From positions 1 through 47,541 of the forward strand of contig JAAFHC010000007.1 of the NCBI GenBank assembly GCA_010906935.1: a DNA stretch of 47,541 nucleotides, written 5' to 3'. The first letter of the stretch is position 1; each line of letters starts with the position of its first letter. This DNA comes from Gelidibacter sp. (GTDB lineage Bacteria > Bacteroidota > Bacteroidia > Flavobacteriales > Flavobacteriaceae). The translations under genes and the position numbers were made by a program. Of this stretch, positions 9,629 through 20,879 are shown in pieces. The notes under the pieces are model-generated. The model did no database searches. It saw only the letters and a list, made by a program, of their open reading frames with translations, and had not been told where the DNA came from.

Positions 9629-10531
9629 TTATAAAATATTTAACAACTCGAACGGAGATTTAAATATTTTTATTTGATCATTTTTGAAAGAATCTGAATC
9701 AAATTGCGTCAATTTTGATCCCAAAACCCATAGAGAATCCTTTGTGTCCTTTAAAACTTCACTATAAACTTGCTGCAAATATTCTTCCACAGTTTCTTTG
9801 GAAGGTTCAACTGTTAAATACGTTAAAAAGCAAACTTCATCAAATACTTTTTGCAAATCATTTAAATTCTCAACAGGAACACTTTGTCCCAAATAAACGG
9901 AATGATATCCGTGAAACAACAATTCAAAATGCATATATAGCAAACCGAGCTCATGAATTTCATTCATTGGCAAATACAATATAAATTTTCTGCCATTTTT
10001 ATTTGGTTGAAGAAATTGTAATTTTTCTGTATTTATGAGGATTTTTTGTTTTATTAAGTTGGTAATGAAATGCTCATGAGCCGGCGTAATTGAATGTACC
10101 TGCCATAAAATACCAATGTCATTCAAAAATGGAATAAATACCTCAGTAAAAATAGCACGAAAAGATATTTGCGAAATAAGTCCATTATAAGTTTGATTAA
10201 ACAAACCTTCATCAAAATTTAGCATCGCCAATTTGAAAGAATTTAGCGCTTTACTCTCAAAGCCTTCTTTAAATACAAGTTCCTTTACGCTTAATTCCAT
10301 TTTATCATCAGACAAAGATGCAATTTTAGATATTTTTAACCCGTTATTATAAAGCAATGATACGTTTAGCAGCTTTAGCATACTGTCCATATCATAATAT
10401 CTTATGTTAGAATCTGTTCTTTTGGGTTCAAACAAATTGTACCTTTTTTCCCAAATTCGTATGGTATGCGCTTTGATTCCTGAAAAATTTTCGAGATCCT
10501 TTATAGTGAACTCTGTTTTGATATTGTTCAA
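9629..10531 (-). CDS. MerR-family regulator with cobalamin-binding domain (CarH/LitR-like)
   Basis: N-terminal MerR HTH (IKAHTIRIWEKRYNLFEPKRTDSNIRYY); C-terminal W-x9-EH (WQVHSITPAHEH) and ExH (NEIHELGL..YLGQSVP) motifs; apparent TTG start. Confidence 0.88.
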   Translation of the reverse strand: MNNIKTEFTIKDLENFSGIKAHTIRIWEKRYNLFEPKRTDSNIRYYDMDSMLKLLNVSLLYNNGLKISKIASLSDDKMELSVKELVFKEGFESKALNSFKLAMLNFDEGLFNQTYNGLISQISFRAIFTEVFIPFLNDIGILWQVHSITPAHEHFITNLIKQKILINTEKLQFLQPNKNGRKFILYLPMNEIHELGLLYMHFELLFHGYHSVYLGQSVPVENLNDLQKVFDEVCFLTYLTVEPSKETVEEYLQQVYSEVLKDTKDSLWVLGSKLTQFDSDSFKNDQIKIFKSPFELLNIL

Positions 10532-10552
10532 AGTAAATTAAGTTTAGTTGAA

Positions 10553-10583
10553 CAAATATATATAATAATTTAATATGCAACAA
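10553..10583 (-). promoter_or_regulatory. putative promoter of the MerR/B12 regulator gene
   Basis: Minus strand TTGTTGCATATTAAATTATTATATATATTTG; TAnnTTTG -7 element with TTG 17 or 20 nt upstream. Confidence 0.5.
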
Positions 10584-10596
10584 TTTTTGCATAAAA

Positions 10597-10620
10597 AAAA
10601 GAGCGCTAAGCGCTCTTTTA
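10597..10620 (-). terminator. Rho-independent terminator downstream of carB
   Basis: aaaaagagcgc-taa-gcgctctttt stem-loop; U tract follows on the minus strand. Confidence 0.85.
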
Positions 10621-10636
10621 AGTGTTTTAAACCAAT

Positions 10637-13486
10637 TTATTTATTCAAATACATCTTTCTTCTCGAATACAGTTCGTAAAACTGGTCGTCTTTTAAACTA
10701 TCTATAAATAATATACTTTCGCCGGTCGATTTCATTTCCGGACCTAATTTTTTGTCAACATTAGGGAATTTATTGAACGAAAATACCGGTTGTTTAATGG
10801 CGTAACCTTCTAATTGTGGATTAAATTTAAAGTCCTTCACTTTATTAGCGCCCAACATTACTTTTGTGGCGTAGTTTACATAAGGCTCTTTATACGCTTT
10901 TGAAATAAATGGAACCGTACGAGACGCTCTTGGATTGGCTTCAATAATATAAACAATATCATCTTTTATAGCAAACTGAATATTTATCAATCCAACGGTT
11001 CTTAAAGCCAAGGCAATTTTTAGGGTGTGGTCTTTAATTTGCTGCAATACAAATTCGCCCAAATTAAATGGCGGCAATGTAGCGTTTGAATCTCCGGAAT
11101 GAACCCCGCAAGGCTCAATATGTTCCATAATCCCAATAATATATACTTCTTCCCCATCGCAAATTGCATCAACTTCCGCTTCAATGGCACCATCCAAATA
11201 ATGATCCAACAGCAACATATTATTAGGAATTTTGCGTAACAAATCAACCACGTGTTTTTCCAATTCTTCTTTATTGATTACAATTTTCATTCCTTGACCG
11301 CCCAAAACATAAGAAGGACGGACCAATATTGGGAAATCCAGATTGTCTGCAATTGCAGCGGCTTCATCAGCCGTGGTGGCTGTTCCATATTGCGGAAAAG
11401 GAATGTCCAGATCCATCAACAATTCAGAAAAACGCTTTCTATCTTCCGCCAAATCAAGCGCATCAAAACTGGTTCCTATAATTTTAACGCCCCATTTATC
11501 TAATTTTTCGGCCAGTTTTAAAGCAGTTTGTCCGCCCAACTGCACAATAACGCCTTCCGGTTTTTCATGCTGAATGATGTCGTAAATATGCTCCCAAAAT
11601 ACCGGTTCAAAATATAATTTGTCGGCGGTATCAAAATCGGTCGAAACCGTTTCAGGGTTACAGTTAATCATAATGGTTTCATAACCCAATTCTTTTGCGG
11701 CCAAAACACCGTGAACACAACAGTAATCGAACTCAATTCCCTGTCCAATTCTATTTGGACCTGAACCTAAAACTACAATTTTTTTCTTATTGGTTACCAC
11801 ACTTTCATTATCAGCATAACTTCCGTTAGCAGTTATCATTTTATTTTCGAAAGTGGAATAATAATAAGGTGTTTGTGCATCAAATTCAGCAGCACAAGTA
11901 TCAACTAATTTATAAACTCTATTGATATCTAATTCAGTTCTTTTAGCATGTACTTCACTTTCCCAGCATCCTAACATATGAGCAATTTGCCTGTCTGCAA
12001 ATCCTTTTTGTTTCGCTTCTAATAATAACTCGTAGGTTAATGATTCTAGTTTGTATGTTGAAATTTCCTTTTCTAAAGCATTTAATTCTTCATATTGCTT
12101 TAAAAACCACATATCAATCTTCGTGATTTCATGAATTCTGCTTAAAGGAATTCCAATTTGAAGTGCATCATAAATAACAAATACGCGATCCCAACTTGCG
12201 TAAGTTAATTTTTCAATAATGGTGTCATAATCCCTCTCTCCTTTTCCGTCGGCACCCAATCCGTTGCGTTTTATTTCTAATGATTGCGTTGCTTTATGAA
12301 GTGCTTCTTGAAAACATCGTCCAATTCCCATCACTTCTCCAACCGATTTCATTTGCAAGCCCAAAGTTCTGTCAGCACCTTCAAACTTATCAAAATTCCA
12401 ACGTGGTATTTTTACAATTACATAATCTAAAGTAGGCTCAAACAAAGCCGAAGTTGTTTTTGTAATTTGATTACTCAGTTCATCTAAATGGTAACCTAGT
12501 GCTAATTTTGCAGCAATTTTCGCAATTGGATAACCAGTTGCTTTTGAAGCCAAGGCTGATGAACGTGAAACCCGCGGATTAATTTCAACTGCAACAATAT
12601 CTTCTTTATCATCGGGGCTTACGGCAAATTGCACATTACAGCCGCCAGCAAAATCACCGATGGAACGCATCATAAGAATAGCCATATCACGCATTTTTTG
12701 AAAAGTGGTGTCGCTTAAAGTCATTGCTGGCGCAACGGTAATGGAATCTCCGGTATGAATTCCCATCGGATCCATATTTTCAATGGTGCAAATAATCACC
12801 ACATTGTCATTTTTATCACGTAACAACTCCAGTTCAAATTCTTTCCAACCCAACAATGCCTTATCAATTAAAACTTCGTGAATTGGTGAAGCCTCTAAAC
12901 CGCGACTTAACAATTCATCAAAATCTTCCTTTTTATAAACAATGGAAGCACCAAAACCACCTAAAGTAAATGATGGGCGAATAACCAGAGGAAAACCATA
13001 TTCCTGCGCAATTTCTTTCCCTTTTAAAAATGAATTGGCAGTTGTTGAAGGCGCTTGCCCAATACCAATTTTTATCATCAACTTTCTAAATTGTTCTCGG
13101 TCTTCTGTAATGTTAATGGCGGCGATGTCAACGCCAATAAGACTGACATTGAAATCTTCCCAAATGCCTTTATCATCGGCTTCAATACATAAATTTAATG
13201 CTGTTTGTCCGCCCATTGTTGGCAAAACAGCATCAATATTTGGATGCTTTTCTAAAATTTGAATGATTGATTTTGTGGTTAATGGCAGCAAATACACATT
13301 ATCGGCCAAAGACGGATCCGTCATAATTGTCGCCGGATTGGAATTGATGAGCGTTACTTCAATTCCTTCTTCTTTTAAAGATCTGATTGCCTGAGAGCCT
13401 GCATAATCAAATTCACAAGCCTGACCAATAATAATTGGTCCTGATCCAATGATTAAAATCGATTTAATGTTCTTGTTTTTTGGCAT
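10637..13486 (-). CDS. carB: carbamoyl-phosphate synthase large subunit
   Basis: 949 aa; duplicated ATP-grasp halves (SILIIGSGPIIIGQACEFDYAGSQA; KIVVLGSGPNRIGQGIEFDYCCVH). Confidence 0.97.
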   Translation of the reverse strand: MPKNKNIKSILIIGSGPIIIGQACEFDYAGSQAIRSLKEEGIEVTLINSNPATIMTDPSLADNVYLLPLTTKSIIQILEKHPNIDAVLPTMGGQTALNLCIEADDKGIWEDFNVSLIGVDIAAINITEDREQFRKLMIKIGIGQAPSTTANSFLKGKEIAQEYGFPLVIRPSFTLGGFGASIVYKKEDFDELLSRGLEASPIHEVLIDKALLGWKEFELELLRDKNDNVVIICTIENMDPMGIHTGDSITVAPAMTLSDTTFQKMRDMAILMMRSIGDFAGGCNVQFAVSPDDKEDIVAVEINPRVSRSSALASKATGYPIAKIAAKLALGYHLDELSNQITKTTSALFEPTLDYVIVKIPRWNFDKFEGADRTLGLQMKSVGEVMGIGRCFQEALHKATQSLEIKRNGLGADGKGERDYDTIIEKLTYASWDRVFVIYDALQIGIPLSRIHEITKIDMWFLKQYEELNALEKEISTYKLESLTYELLLEAKQKGFADRQIAHMLGCWESEVHAKRTELDINRVYKLVDTCAAEFDAQTPYYYSTFENKMITANGSYADNESVVTNKKKIVVLGSGPNRIGQGIEFDYCCVHGVLAAKELGYETIMINCNPETVSTDFDTADKLYFEPVFWEHIYDIIQHEKPEGVIVQLGGQTALKLAEKLDKWGVKIIGTSFDALDLAEDRKRFSELLMDLDIPFPQYGTATTADEAAAIADNLDFPILVRPSYVLGGQGMKIVINKEELEKHVVDLLRKIPNNMLLLDHYLDGAIEAEVDAICDGEEVYIIGIMEHIEPCGVHSGDSNATLPPFNLGEFVLQQIKDHTLKIALALRTVGLINIQFAIKDDIVYIIEANPRASRTVPFISKAYKEPYVNYATKVMLGANKVKDFKFNPQLEGYAIKQPVFSFNKFPNVDKKLGPEMKSTGESILFIDSLKDDQFYELYSRRKMYLNK

Positions 13487-13576
13487 ATTTTAAATATAAA
13501 ATAGTAAAATGTAAATATCAATAAAATTCGTTTTATGCGGTAAAATAGTTTTCAGAACTTATTAATAGTTCAAAAA

Positions 13577-13603
13577 AAAGGTGTTACTAAAAAGTAACAC
13601 CCT
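13577..13603 (-). terminator. Rho-independent terminator downstream of rpmH
   Basis: ggtgttac-taaaaa-gtaacacc perfect 8 bp stem followed by a U tract on the minus strand. Confidence 0.88.
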
Positions 13604-13624
13604 ATATATAAAACTATTGTCTCA

Positions 13625-13786
13625 TTATTTTTTTGGTCTCGGATCAGAAGATACACTGATTCTTTTTCTGCCTTTAGCTCTTCTTCTTGCCAACACTTTT
13701 CTTCCTGTTGCACTAGCCATACGCTCTCTAAAACCGTGTTTGTTTCTTCTTTTTCTTTTTGATGGCTGATAGGTTCTTTTACTCAT
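13625..13786 (-). CDS. rpmH: 50S ribosomal protein L34
   Basis: Minus-strand translation [53 protein letters not shown] (53 aa); absent from the ORF track because of length. Confidence 0.97.
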   Translation of the reverse strand: MSKRTYQPSKRKRRNKHGFRERMASATGRKVLARRRAKGRKRISVSSDPRPKK

Positions 13787-13975
13787 TACAAATATCTTTA
13801 AAATAGTGGTTCTTCTGTTGTTGCTTTCTTTGGAATTCCTCTCCTTAAAAGCGTTGGCAAATATACAATTACTTTTGTTTTTGACAAATAGAATTTAAAA
13901 AAAAATAATATTTTTATTTTAAACCTTAAATTTGAAAAAAAACTTACTTTTATATAAACTAAAATTATAAAAAAT

Positions 13976-14851
13976 ATGTATACTAAACCAATGCTAAAAG
14001 AAGGAAGTTTAAAAGATCAAGTCATTGTTGTAACAGGCGGCGGCAGCGGTTTAGGCAAAGCCATGACCACTTATTTTTTAGAACTTGGCGCTCACGTTGT
14101 CATCACTTCTAGAAATATGGAGAGATTAGAAAAAGCCAAGATAGAATTAGAAGAAAAAACTGGAGGAACCGTTTTGGCAGTGCAATGTGATGTAAGAAAT
14201 TACACCGAAGTTGAAGCTGTTTTACAGGCAACATTGGATAAATTTGGGAAAGTTGATGGACTTTTAAACAACGCCGCAGGTAATTTTATCAGTCCGACTG
14301 AACGCTTGTCGGCCAATGCTTTTGATACCGTTATTGACATTGTTTTAAAAGGAAGCAAAAATTGCACGCTGGCATTTGGAAAGCATTGGATAGACATCAA
14401 ACAACCAAAATCAACCATTTTAAATATTGTAACCACTTATGCGTGGACCGGATCGGCTTATGTTGTTCCATCAGCAACGGCGAAAGCGGGAGTTTTGGCC
14501 ATGACGCGCTCTTTGGCTGTTGAATGGGCAAAATACGGCATTCGATCCAATGCTATCGCTCCAGGACCGTTTCCTACTGAAGGCGCCTGGGACCGATTGT
14601 TGCCTGGCAATTTGAAAGATAAATTTGACATGAAAAAGAAAGTTCCTGTTGGCCGAGTTGGAGAACATCAGGAATTGGCGAATTTGGCTGCTTATTTAAT
14701 GAGCGATTTTTCAGCCTATATTAATGGAGAAGTGATTACTATTGATGGCGGTGAATGGTTAAAAGGTGCCGGAGAATTTAATATGCTTGAAGATGTTCCT
14801 AAAGAAATGTGGGATATGCTGGAAATGATGATTAGAAGCAAAAAAAAGTAA
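13976..14851 (+). CDS. SDR family oxidoreductase (2,4-dienoyl-CoA reductase-like)
   Basis: 291 aa; VTGGGSGLGKA, NNAAGNF, C-terminal YINGEVITIDGG. Confidence 0.9.
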   Translation: MYTKPMLKEGSLKDQVIVVTGGGSGLGKAMTTYFLELGAHVVITSRNMERLEKAKIELEEKTGGTVLAVQCDVRNYTEVEAVLQATLDKFGKVDGLLNNAAGNFISPTERLSANAFDTVIDIVLKGSKNCTLAFGKHWIDIKQPKSTILNIVTTYAWTGSAYVVPSATAKAGVLAMTRSLAVEWAKYGIRSNAIAPGPFPTEGAWDRLLPGNLKDKFDMKKKVPVGRVGEHQELANLAAYLMSDFSAYINGEVITIDGGEWLKGAGEFNMLEDVPKEMWDMLEMMIRSKKK

Positions 14852-14876
14852 ATAGTTCATTTTTGTAGCTGTTAAT

Positions 14877-16124
14877 ATGAAAGCTAAAATTTATCGAGGG
14901 ACAAAAGAAATCGGTGGAACTTGTGTAGAATTAACCGCAGATAATGGAAAAATTCTTTGGGTTGACCTTGGCGCTCCACTTGATGACAAAAATCCGAATA
15001 TAAGTTATACCGACAATAAAGTAGACGCACTATTAATTTCACACCCACATCAAGACCACTTCGGACTAATGGAAAAGGTGGGGACTGACGTCCCCATTTT
15101 CATTGGTGAAGTTGCTCTTGATTTTATTAATGCGACAAAATTATTTATTAACGAGCCTCAATTAAAAGGGAATTATAAAACAATAAAGCCTTGGCAAACC
15201 TTTACAATTTGTGACACTTTCGTTGTAAAATCTTTTTTGACCGACCATTCAACACCTGAAGCATTTGCATTTTTGATTGAAGCTGACGGAAAGAAAGTTT
15301 ATTATAGTTGTGATTTTAGAGCAACAGGTAGAAAAAAAATAGTGTACGATAAAATAGTAGCCTCTCCTCCAAAAGATATTGATTTATTTTTGATTGAAGG
15401 CACTATGGTAGAACGTGCAAATCACATTTACTTGACCGAAGAAAGTGTTGAAGAAGGAATTTTTCAGGTTATCAAAAATCAAAGGAATGTTTCTTTTGTA
15501 ATAAGTTCAGCACAAAATATTGACCGCTTGATTTCAATAATTCGGGCTTGTAAAAAAACGGGGAAGAAAGTTGTAATTGATGTTTACACAGCGTGGCTTT
15601 TAGAAATGCTCCATAAACAGTCAAGCAATGTTCCAACAATGGATTGGGGAGAAATTAAAGTATTTGAGCATCCAAGTCAAATGGAAAGAATTGCAGAAAA
15701 ATCATTTGACGATTTTCGTGCAAGAATAAAAGTAAACAGTGTTGGTAACGCAGTTTTTAATGTTCCGTCCGACTTCATTTATTTTGTTCGTAATCCAAGT
15801 ATGAAATTAGTTAATGAGTTAAGAAAACACGGAAAAATAAATATCATTTATTCGCAATGGGAGGGATATTTAAAAGAAGAACATAAACAATACTTCACGG
15901 ACAATATAAATGCTTTAAAACAAGATAAAGATATTTCATATCATTCAATACACACAAGCGGACACGCAACCGTACCTGACTTAATGAAGTTTGCAAAAGC
16001 AATTAATTCAAGTAAAATTGTTCCTATACATACAGCTTTCCCAAAAAAATTTAAAATAGAATTTGAAAAAGAAGGATTTGCGAACATTGCACTTTGGGAT
16101 GATGGAAAAGAATATAAAATATAA
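14877..16124 (+). CDS. MBL-fold metallohydrolase, RNase J-like (beta-CASP type)
   Basis: 415 aa; EIGGTCVEL, SHPHQDHFGL (HxHxDH), C-terminal HTSGHATVPDLMKF and IVPIHTAFP. Confidence 0.85.
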   Translation: MKAKIYRGTKEIGGTCVELTADNGKILWVDLGAPLDDKNPNISYTDNKVDALLISHPHQDHFGLMEKVGTDVPIFIGEVALDFINATKLFINEPQLKGNYKTIKPWQTFTICDTFVVKSFLTDHSTPEAFAFLIEADGKKVYYSCDFRATGRKKIVYDKIVASPPKDIDLFLIEGTMVERANHIYLTEESVEEGIFQVIKNQRNVSFVISSAQNIDRLISIIRACKKTGKKVVIDVYTAWLLEMLHKQSSNVPTMDWGEIKVFEHPSQMERIAEKSFDDFRARIKVNSVGNAVFNVPSDFIYFVRNPSMKLVNELRKHGKINIIYSQWEGYLKEEHKQYFTDNINALKQDKDISYHSIHTSGHATVPDLMKFAKAINSSKIVPIHTAFPKKFKIEFEKEGFANIALWDDGKEYKI

Positions 16125-16135
16125 AATCCGAAACA

Positions 16136-16831
16136 ATGACAGAAGAATTAAAATATTTTAAGTTCGCCAAAGAATTAAACGACAAGCATCATAATTTTTT
16201 GCTTGAAAAGCAATTGCATTTTAGAGGCAACTTTAAATCCATTTCAATTGTTTCCGTTAGCCAATTATCTCCCGAGCGGGGTAAAAGTGGATTAACATCT
16301 AAAGAGCAAGCGGAAAGGTATTTAAATATAAATGAACAAAAAAAACTTACAGAAACAGGCCGTAAAACTGAAGAAAAGAATTTACAAGCATTTATTATTA
16401 ATCATTCTCTAAATAACAATGGAATTTTACCATTTGGCAACTTCACATTTATAACTTCTGAAATGGCGGTTCAATTGGCGGATGGAAAAAGAATTGTCAA
16501 TGATATTCTTGCGATTGACGAAAATGGCAATCTTGCCATAATAGAATTAAAATCTTTAAGAAATAATAAAGTTAAGCAACAAGCAATTGCCTTTGAAGAA
16601 ATGGTAATTGTACCAAAGAGCGCATTAATTAAGGAACTTGTTAAAATAATTACGGGTAAAACTTGGAATGGAGATACAAGGAAAATTGCAGTTTGGAATG
16701 CACCAACCTCAAAATCATCAGTTAAATTAAATAAACTCGTTGACAAAGTTGAACTATACAATTACGTATTTGAAGGTGAAAGGACAGAAAAATACATAAT
16801 AATGAATACAGTCACTTTTGAAAAAGAATAA
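16136..16831 (+). CDS. hypothetical protein with PD-(D/E)XK nuclease-like motif
   Basis: 231 aa; DILAIDENGNLAIIELKSLRNNKVKQQAIAFEEMV resembles the D...ExK core of NucS/restriction-like nucleases; 11 nt after the MBL gene. Confidence 0.6.
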   Translation: MTEELKYFKFAKELNDKHHNFLLEKQLHFRGNFKSISIVSVSQLSPERGKSGLTSKEQAERYLNINEQKKLTETGRKTEEKNLQAFIINHSLNNNGILPFGNFTFITSEMAVQLADGKRIVNDILAIDENGNLAIIELKSLRNNKVKQQAIAFEEMVIVPKSALIKELVKIITGKTWNGDTRKIAVWNAPTSKSSVKLNKLVDKVELYNYVFEGERTEKYIIMNTVTFEKE

Positions 16832-16846
16832 ATACATAATTCAAAA

Positions 16847-17066
16847 ATGGAGAACGAAATAAATATAAACGCTGACTTCTTGTCTTTCAAAAATCAAATC
16901 GTTAAAATTTGGGTTAAAGCTACTTGACAACGAAGCATCAGACTTTAAAGACGACAAAGAAATGCATCGAAAATTAAAAGAACTTATTGGTGGATATAGA
17001 CAGTTTAGTGTTTCAAATCGCCACCTTCGGGTAGCTGCAAAACGATACATGCTACCAAATACATAA
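16847..17066 (+). pseudogene. small ORF with apparent +1 frameshift
   Basis: ATG at 16847 opens MENEININADFLSFKNQIVKIWV(KAT*); the adjacent frame continues KLLDNEASDFKDDKEMHRKLKELIGGYRQFSVSNRHLRVAAKRYMLPNT* to 17066. Confidence 0.4.
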
Positions 17067-17123
17067 TACTTTTTAAAATTCAAACTTTTTAACTTTTCCC
17101 TTTTTCAACTAAAACATTAAATG

Positions 17124-18776
<1,653 letters not shown>

Positions 18777-18804
18777 TAAGAAACCAAATTTAATTTACAT
18801 TTAG

Positions 18805-18812
18805 TACATTTG
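18805..18812 (+). promoter_or_regulatory. putative -7 element (TACATTTG) upstream of yidC
   Basis: Matches TAnnTTTG about 57 nt upstream of the start. Confidence 0.45.
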
Positions 18813-18868
18813 TCGGGCTTTTTAAATTTTAAAAAAAGCAAAGTACATATTGACATTTATTTATACCC

Positions 18869-20779
18869 ATGGAAGAAAAAAAATTTGATATTAATTCACT
18901 GATAGGTTTTGTTTTATTAGGCGCAATAATCTTATGGTGGATGTACAGCAATCAGCCAACTCCTGAAGAGAAATTGGAAGCTGAAAAAAATAAGATAGAA
19001 AACGTAGAACAAACAACTGTACCTTCAACCCTTACGGATACCACCAAAAGTTCTGAAATAATTACGCAAGCAACCGATTCGCTTTCTTTGGTTAAAGCAC
19101 AGGGCGAGTTGGGCGTTTTTTCATATTCCGCAACACTTCCATCAGCAAAAGAAGATGGGGAAACAGTATTGGAAAACGAACTGCTTAAGTTGGTGATTTC
19201 AAATAAGGGCGGACAAATTAAGGAAGCGTTATTAAAAAATTACGTGACCTATGATTCTTTGCCATTGTATATGATAAAAGACAACAACGCCTCTTTTAAC
19301 ATCAACTTTGGAACTTCCGACAACAGAACATTAAACACAAAAGACTTGTTTTTTGAGCCAACTCTTACCAAAGTTGATGGAAATCAAGTGCTTTCCATGA
19401 AATTAAAAGTTTCTGAAGGCAACTTTTTGGAATACCGATATGTCATGAAACCATCGGAATATATGGTTGATTTCACTGTTCGTTCACAAGGGTTAAGCGC
19501 TTCATTGGACACAAACAAACCGGTTACCTTGGATTATAGTTTAGAAGCTTTCAGAAAAGAGAAAAGCATTAGCTATGAAAACCAACAAACTGAAATGTAT
19601 TTTGAAAAAGAAGATGAGAAAATAGATTATTTATCTATTGGCGACGAAGATGATGCCGAAGAAACCGACGTTAATTGGGTTGCTTACAAACAACATTTCT
19701 TCTCTTCAATTTTAATTTCTGAACAGGCTTTTTCATCTGCAAAATTAGAATCAAAAACACTTTCTTTAGATCAAGATGTTGATACCACTTTCACAAAAGC
19801 CTTTTACTTAAAAGCGCCGTTGGCATTGCAGGCAGGTGAATTAAATTATAATATGAATTGGTATATTGGACCAAATGATTACCAAATTCTAAAAAAATAC
19901 GACCGCAATATTAAAGAAATTGTGAATTTGGGTTGGGGAATTTTCGGCTATTTAAACCGATGGATTTTTATTCCTGTCTTTAACTTTTTGCAATTATTCA
20001 TTGGAAATTATGGGTTAATTATTATTCTATTAACTATTGTGGTTCGAATTATCATGTCTCCCTTGGTATACAAATCTTACCTTTCCAGCGCTAAAATGAA
20101 GGTTTTAAAACCGGAGATGGAAGACATTAACAAACGTTTGCCTGGAAAAGAAAATGCCATGAAGCGTCAACAAGAAACTATGGCGCTACAAAGCAAAGCA
20201 GGCGTTAGTCCGCTTGCAGGCTGTATTCCCGCTTTGTTACAAATGCCCGTTTTCTTTGCCTTATTTAGATTCTTCCCATCCAACATAGATTTGCGTCAAC
20301 AAGGGTTTTTATGGGCAGATGATTTATCGGCGTACGATTCCATATATGAATTGCCTTTTAGAATTCCAATGTACGGTTCTCACATAAGTTTGTTTCCTAT
20401 TTTAGCTTCACTTGCCATTTTCTTTTATATGAAAATGAGCCAAGATCAGCAAATGGGCATGCAACAACCGCAACAAGAAGGAATGCCAGATATGCAAAAA
20501 ATGATGAAAATGATGATGTACCTTTCACCAGTGATGATGTTGGTTTTCTTTAATATGTATGCTAGTAGTTTAAGTTTATACTATTTTGTTTCTAACTTAT
20601 TGACTGTTGCAATTATGTTGGTAATCAAACATTATATTATTGATGAAGACAAAATTCATGCAAAAATTCAGGAAAATAAATTGAAACCTAAAAAAGAAGG
20701 TAAATTTCGTCAACGATTAAATCAAGCGATGTCGCAGGCCCAAGAGCAACAAGCACAGCAAAAAAAGAAAAAGAAATAA
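18869..20779 (+). CDS. yidC: membrane protein insertase YidC
   Basis: 636 aa; periplasmic domain, then RIIMSPLVYKSYLSSAKMKVLKPEM and CIPALLQMPVFFALFRFF; basic C-terminus. Confidence 0.97.
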   Translation: MEEKKFDINSLIGFVLLGAIILWWMYSNQPTPEEKLEAEKNKIENVEQTTVPSTLTDTTKSSEIITQATDSLSLVKAQGELGVFSYSATLPSAKEDGETVLENELLKLVISNKGGQIKEALLKNYVTYDSLPLYMIKDNNASFNINFGTSDNRTLNTKDLFFEPTLTKVDGNQVLSMKLKVSEGNFLEYRYVMKPSEYMVDFTVRSQGLSASLDTNKPVTLDYSLEAFRKEKSISYENQQTEMYFEKEDEKIDYLSIGDEDDAEETDVNWVAYKQHFFSSILISEQAFSSAKLESKTLSLDQDVDTTFTKAFYLKAPLALQAGELNYNMNWYIGPNDYQILKKYDRNIKEIVNLGWGIFGYLNRWIFIPVFNFLQLFIGNYGLIIILLTIVVRIIMSPLVYKSYLSSAKMKVLKPEMEDINKRLPGKENAMKRQQETMALQSKAGVSPLAGCIPALLQMPVFFALFRFFPSNIDLRQQGFLWADDLSAYDSIYELPFRIPMYGSHISLFPILASLAIFFYMKMSQDQQMGMQQPQQEGMPDMQKMMKMMMYLSPVMMLVFFNMYASSLSLYYFVSNLLTVAIMLVIKHYIIDEDKIHAKIQENKLKPKKEGKFRQRLNQAMSQAQEQQAQQKKKKK

Positions 20780-20798
20780 ACAGTAAAAAACAAAGAAT

Positions 20799-20835
20799 AA
20801 AAAGTCCTAAAACATTTTTATTTAGGACTTTTTAT
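20799..20835 (+). terminator. Rho-independent terminator after yidC
   Basis: aaaaagtcctaaa-loop-tttaggacttttt. Confidence 0.8.
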
Positions 20836-20879
20836 TTACATTCGCAACCAATAAACAAATCCCTAACCCCTAACCCCAA

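Noticed and set aside
13581-13769. 62 aa plus-strand ORF over rpmH
   Set aside because: The opposite strand encodes L34 with a full-length match; the plus ORF begins in the terminator hairpin.
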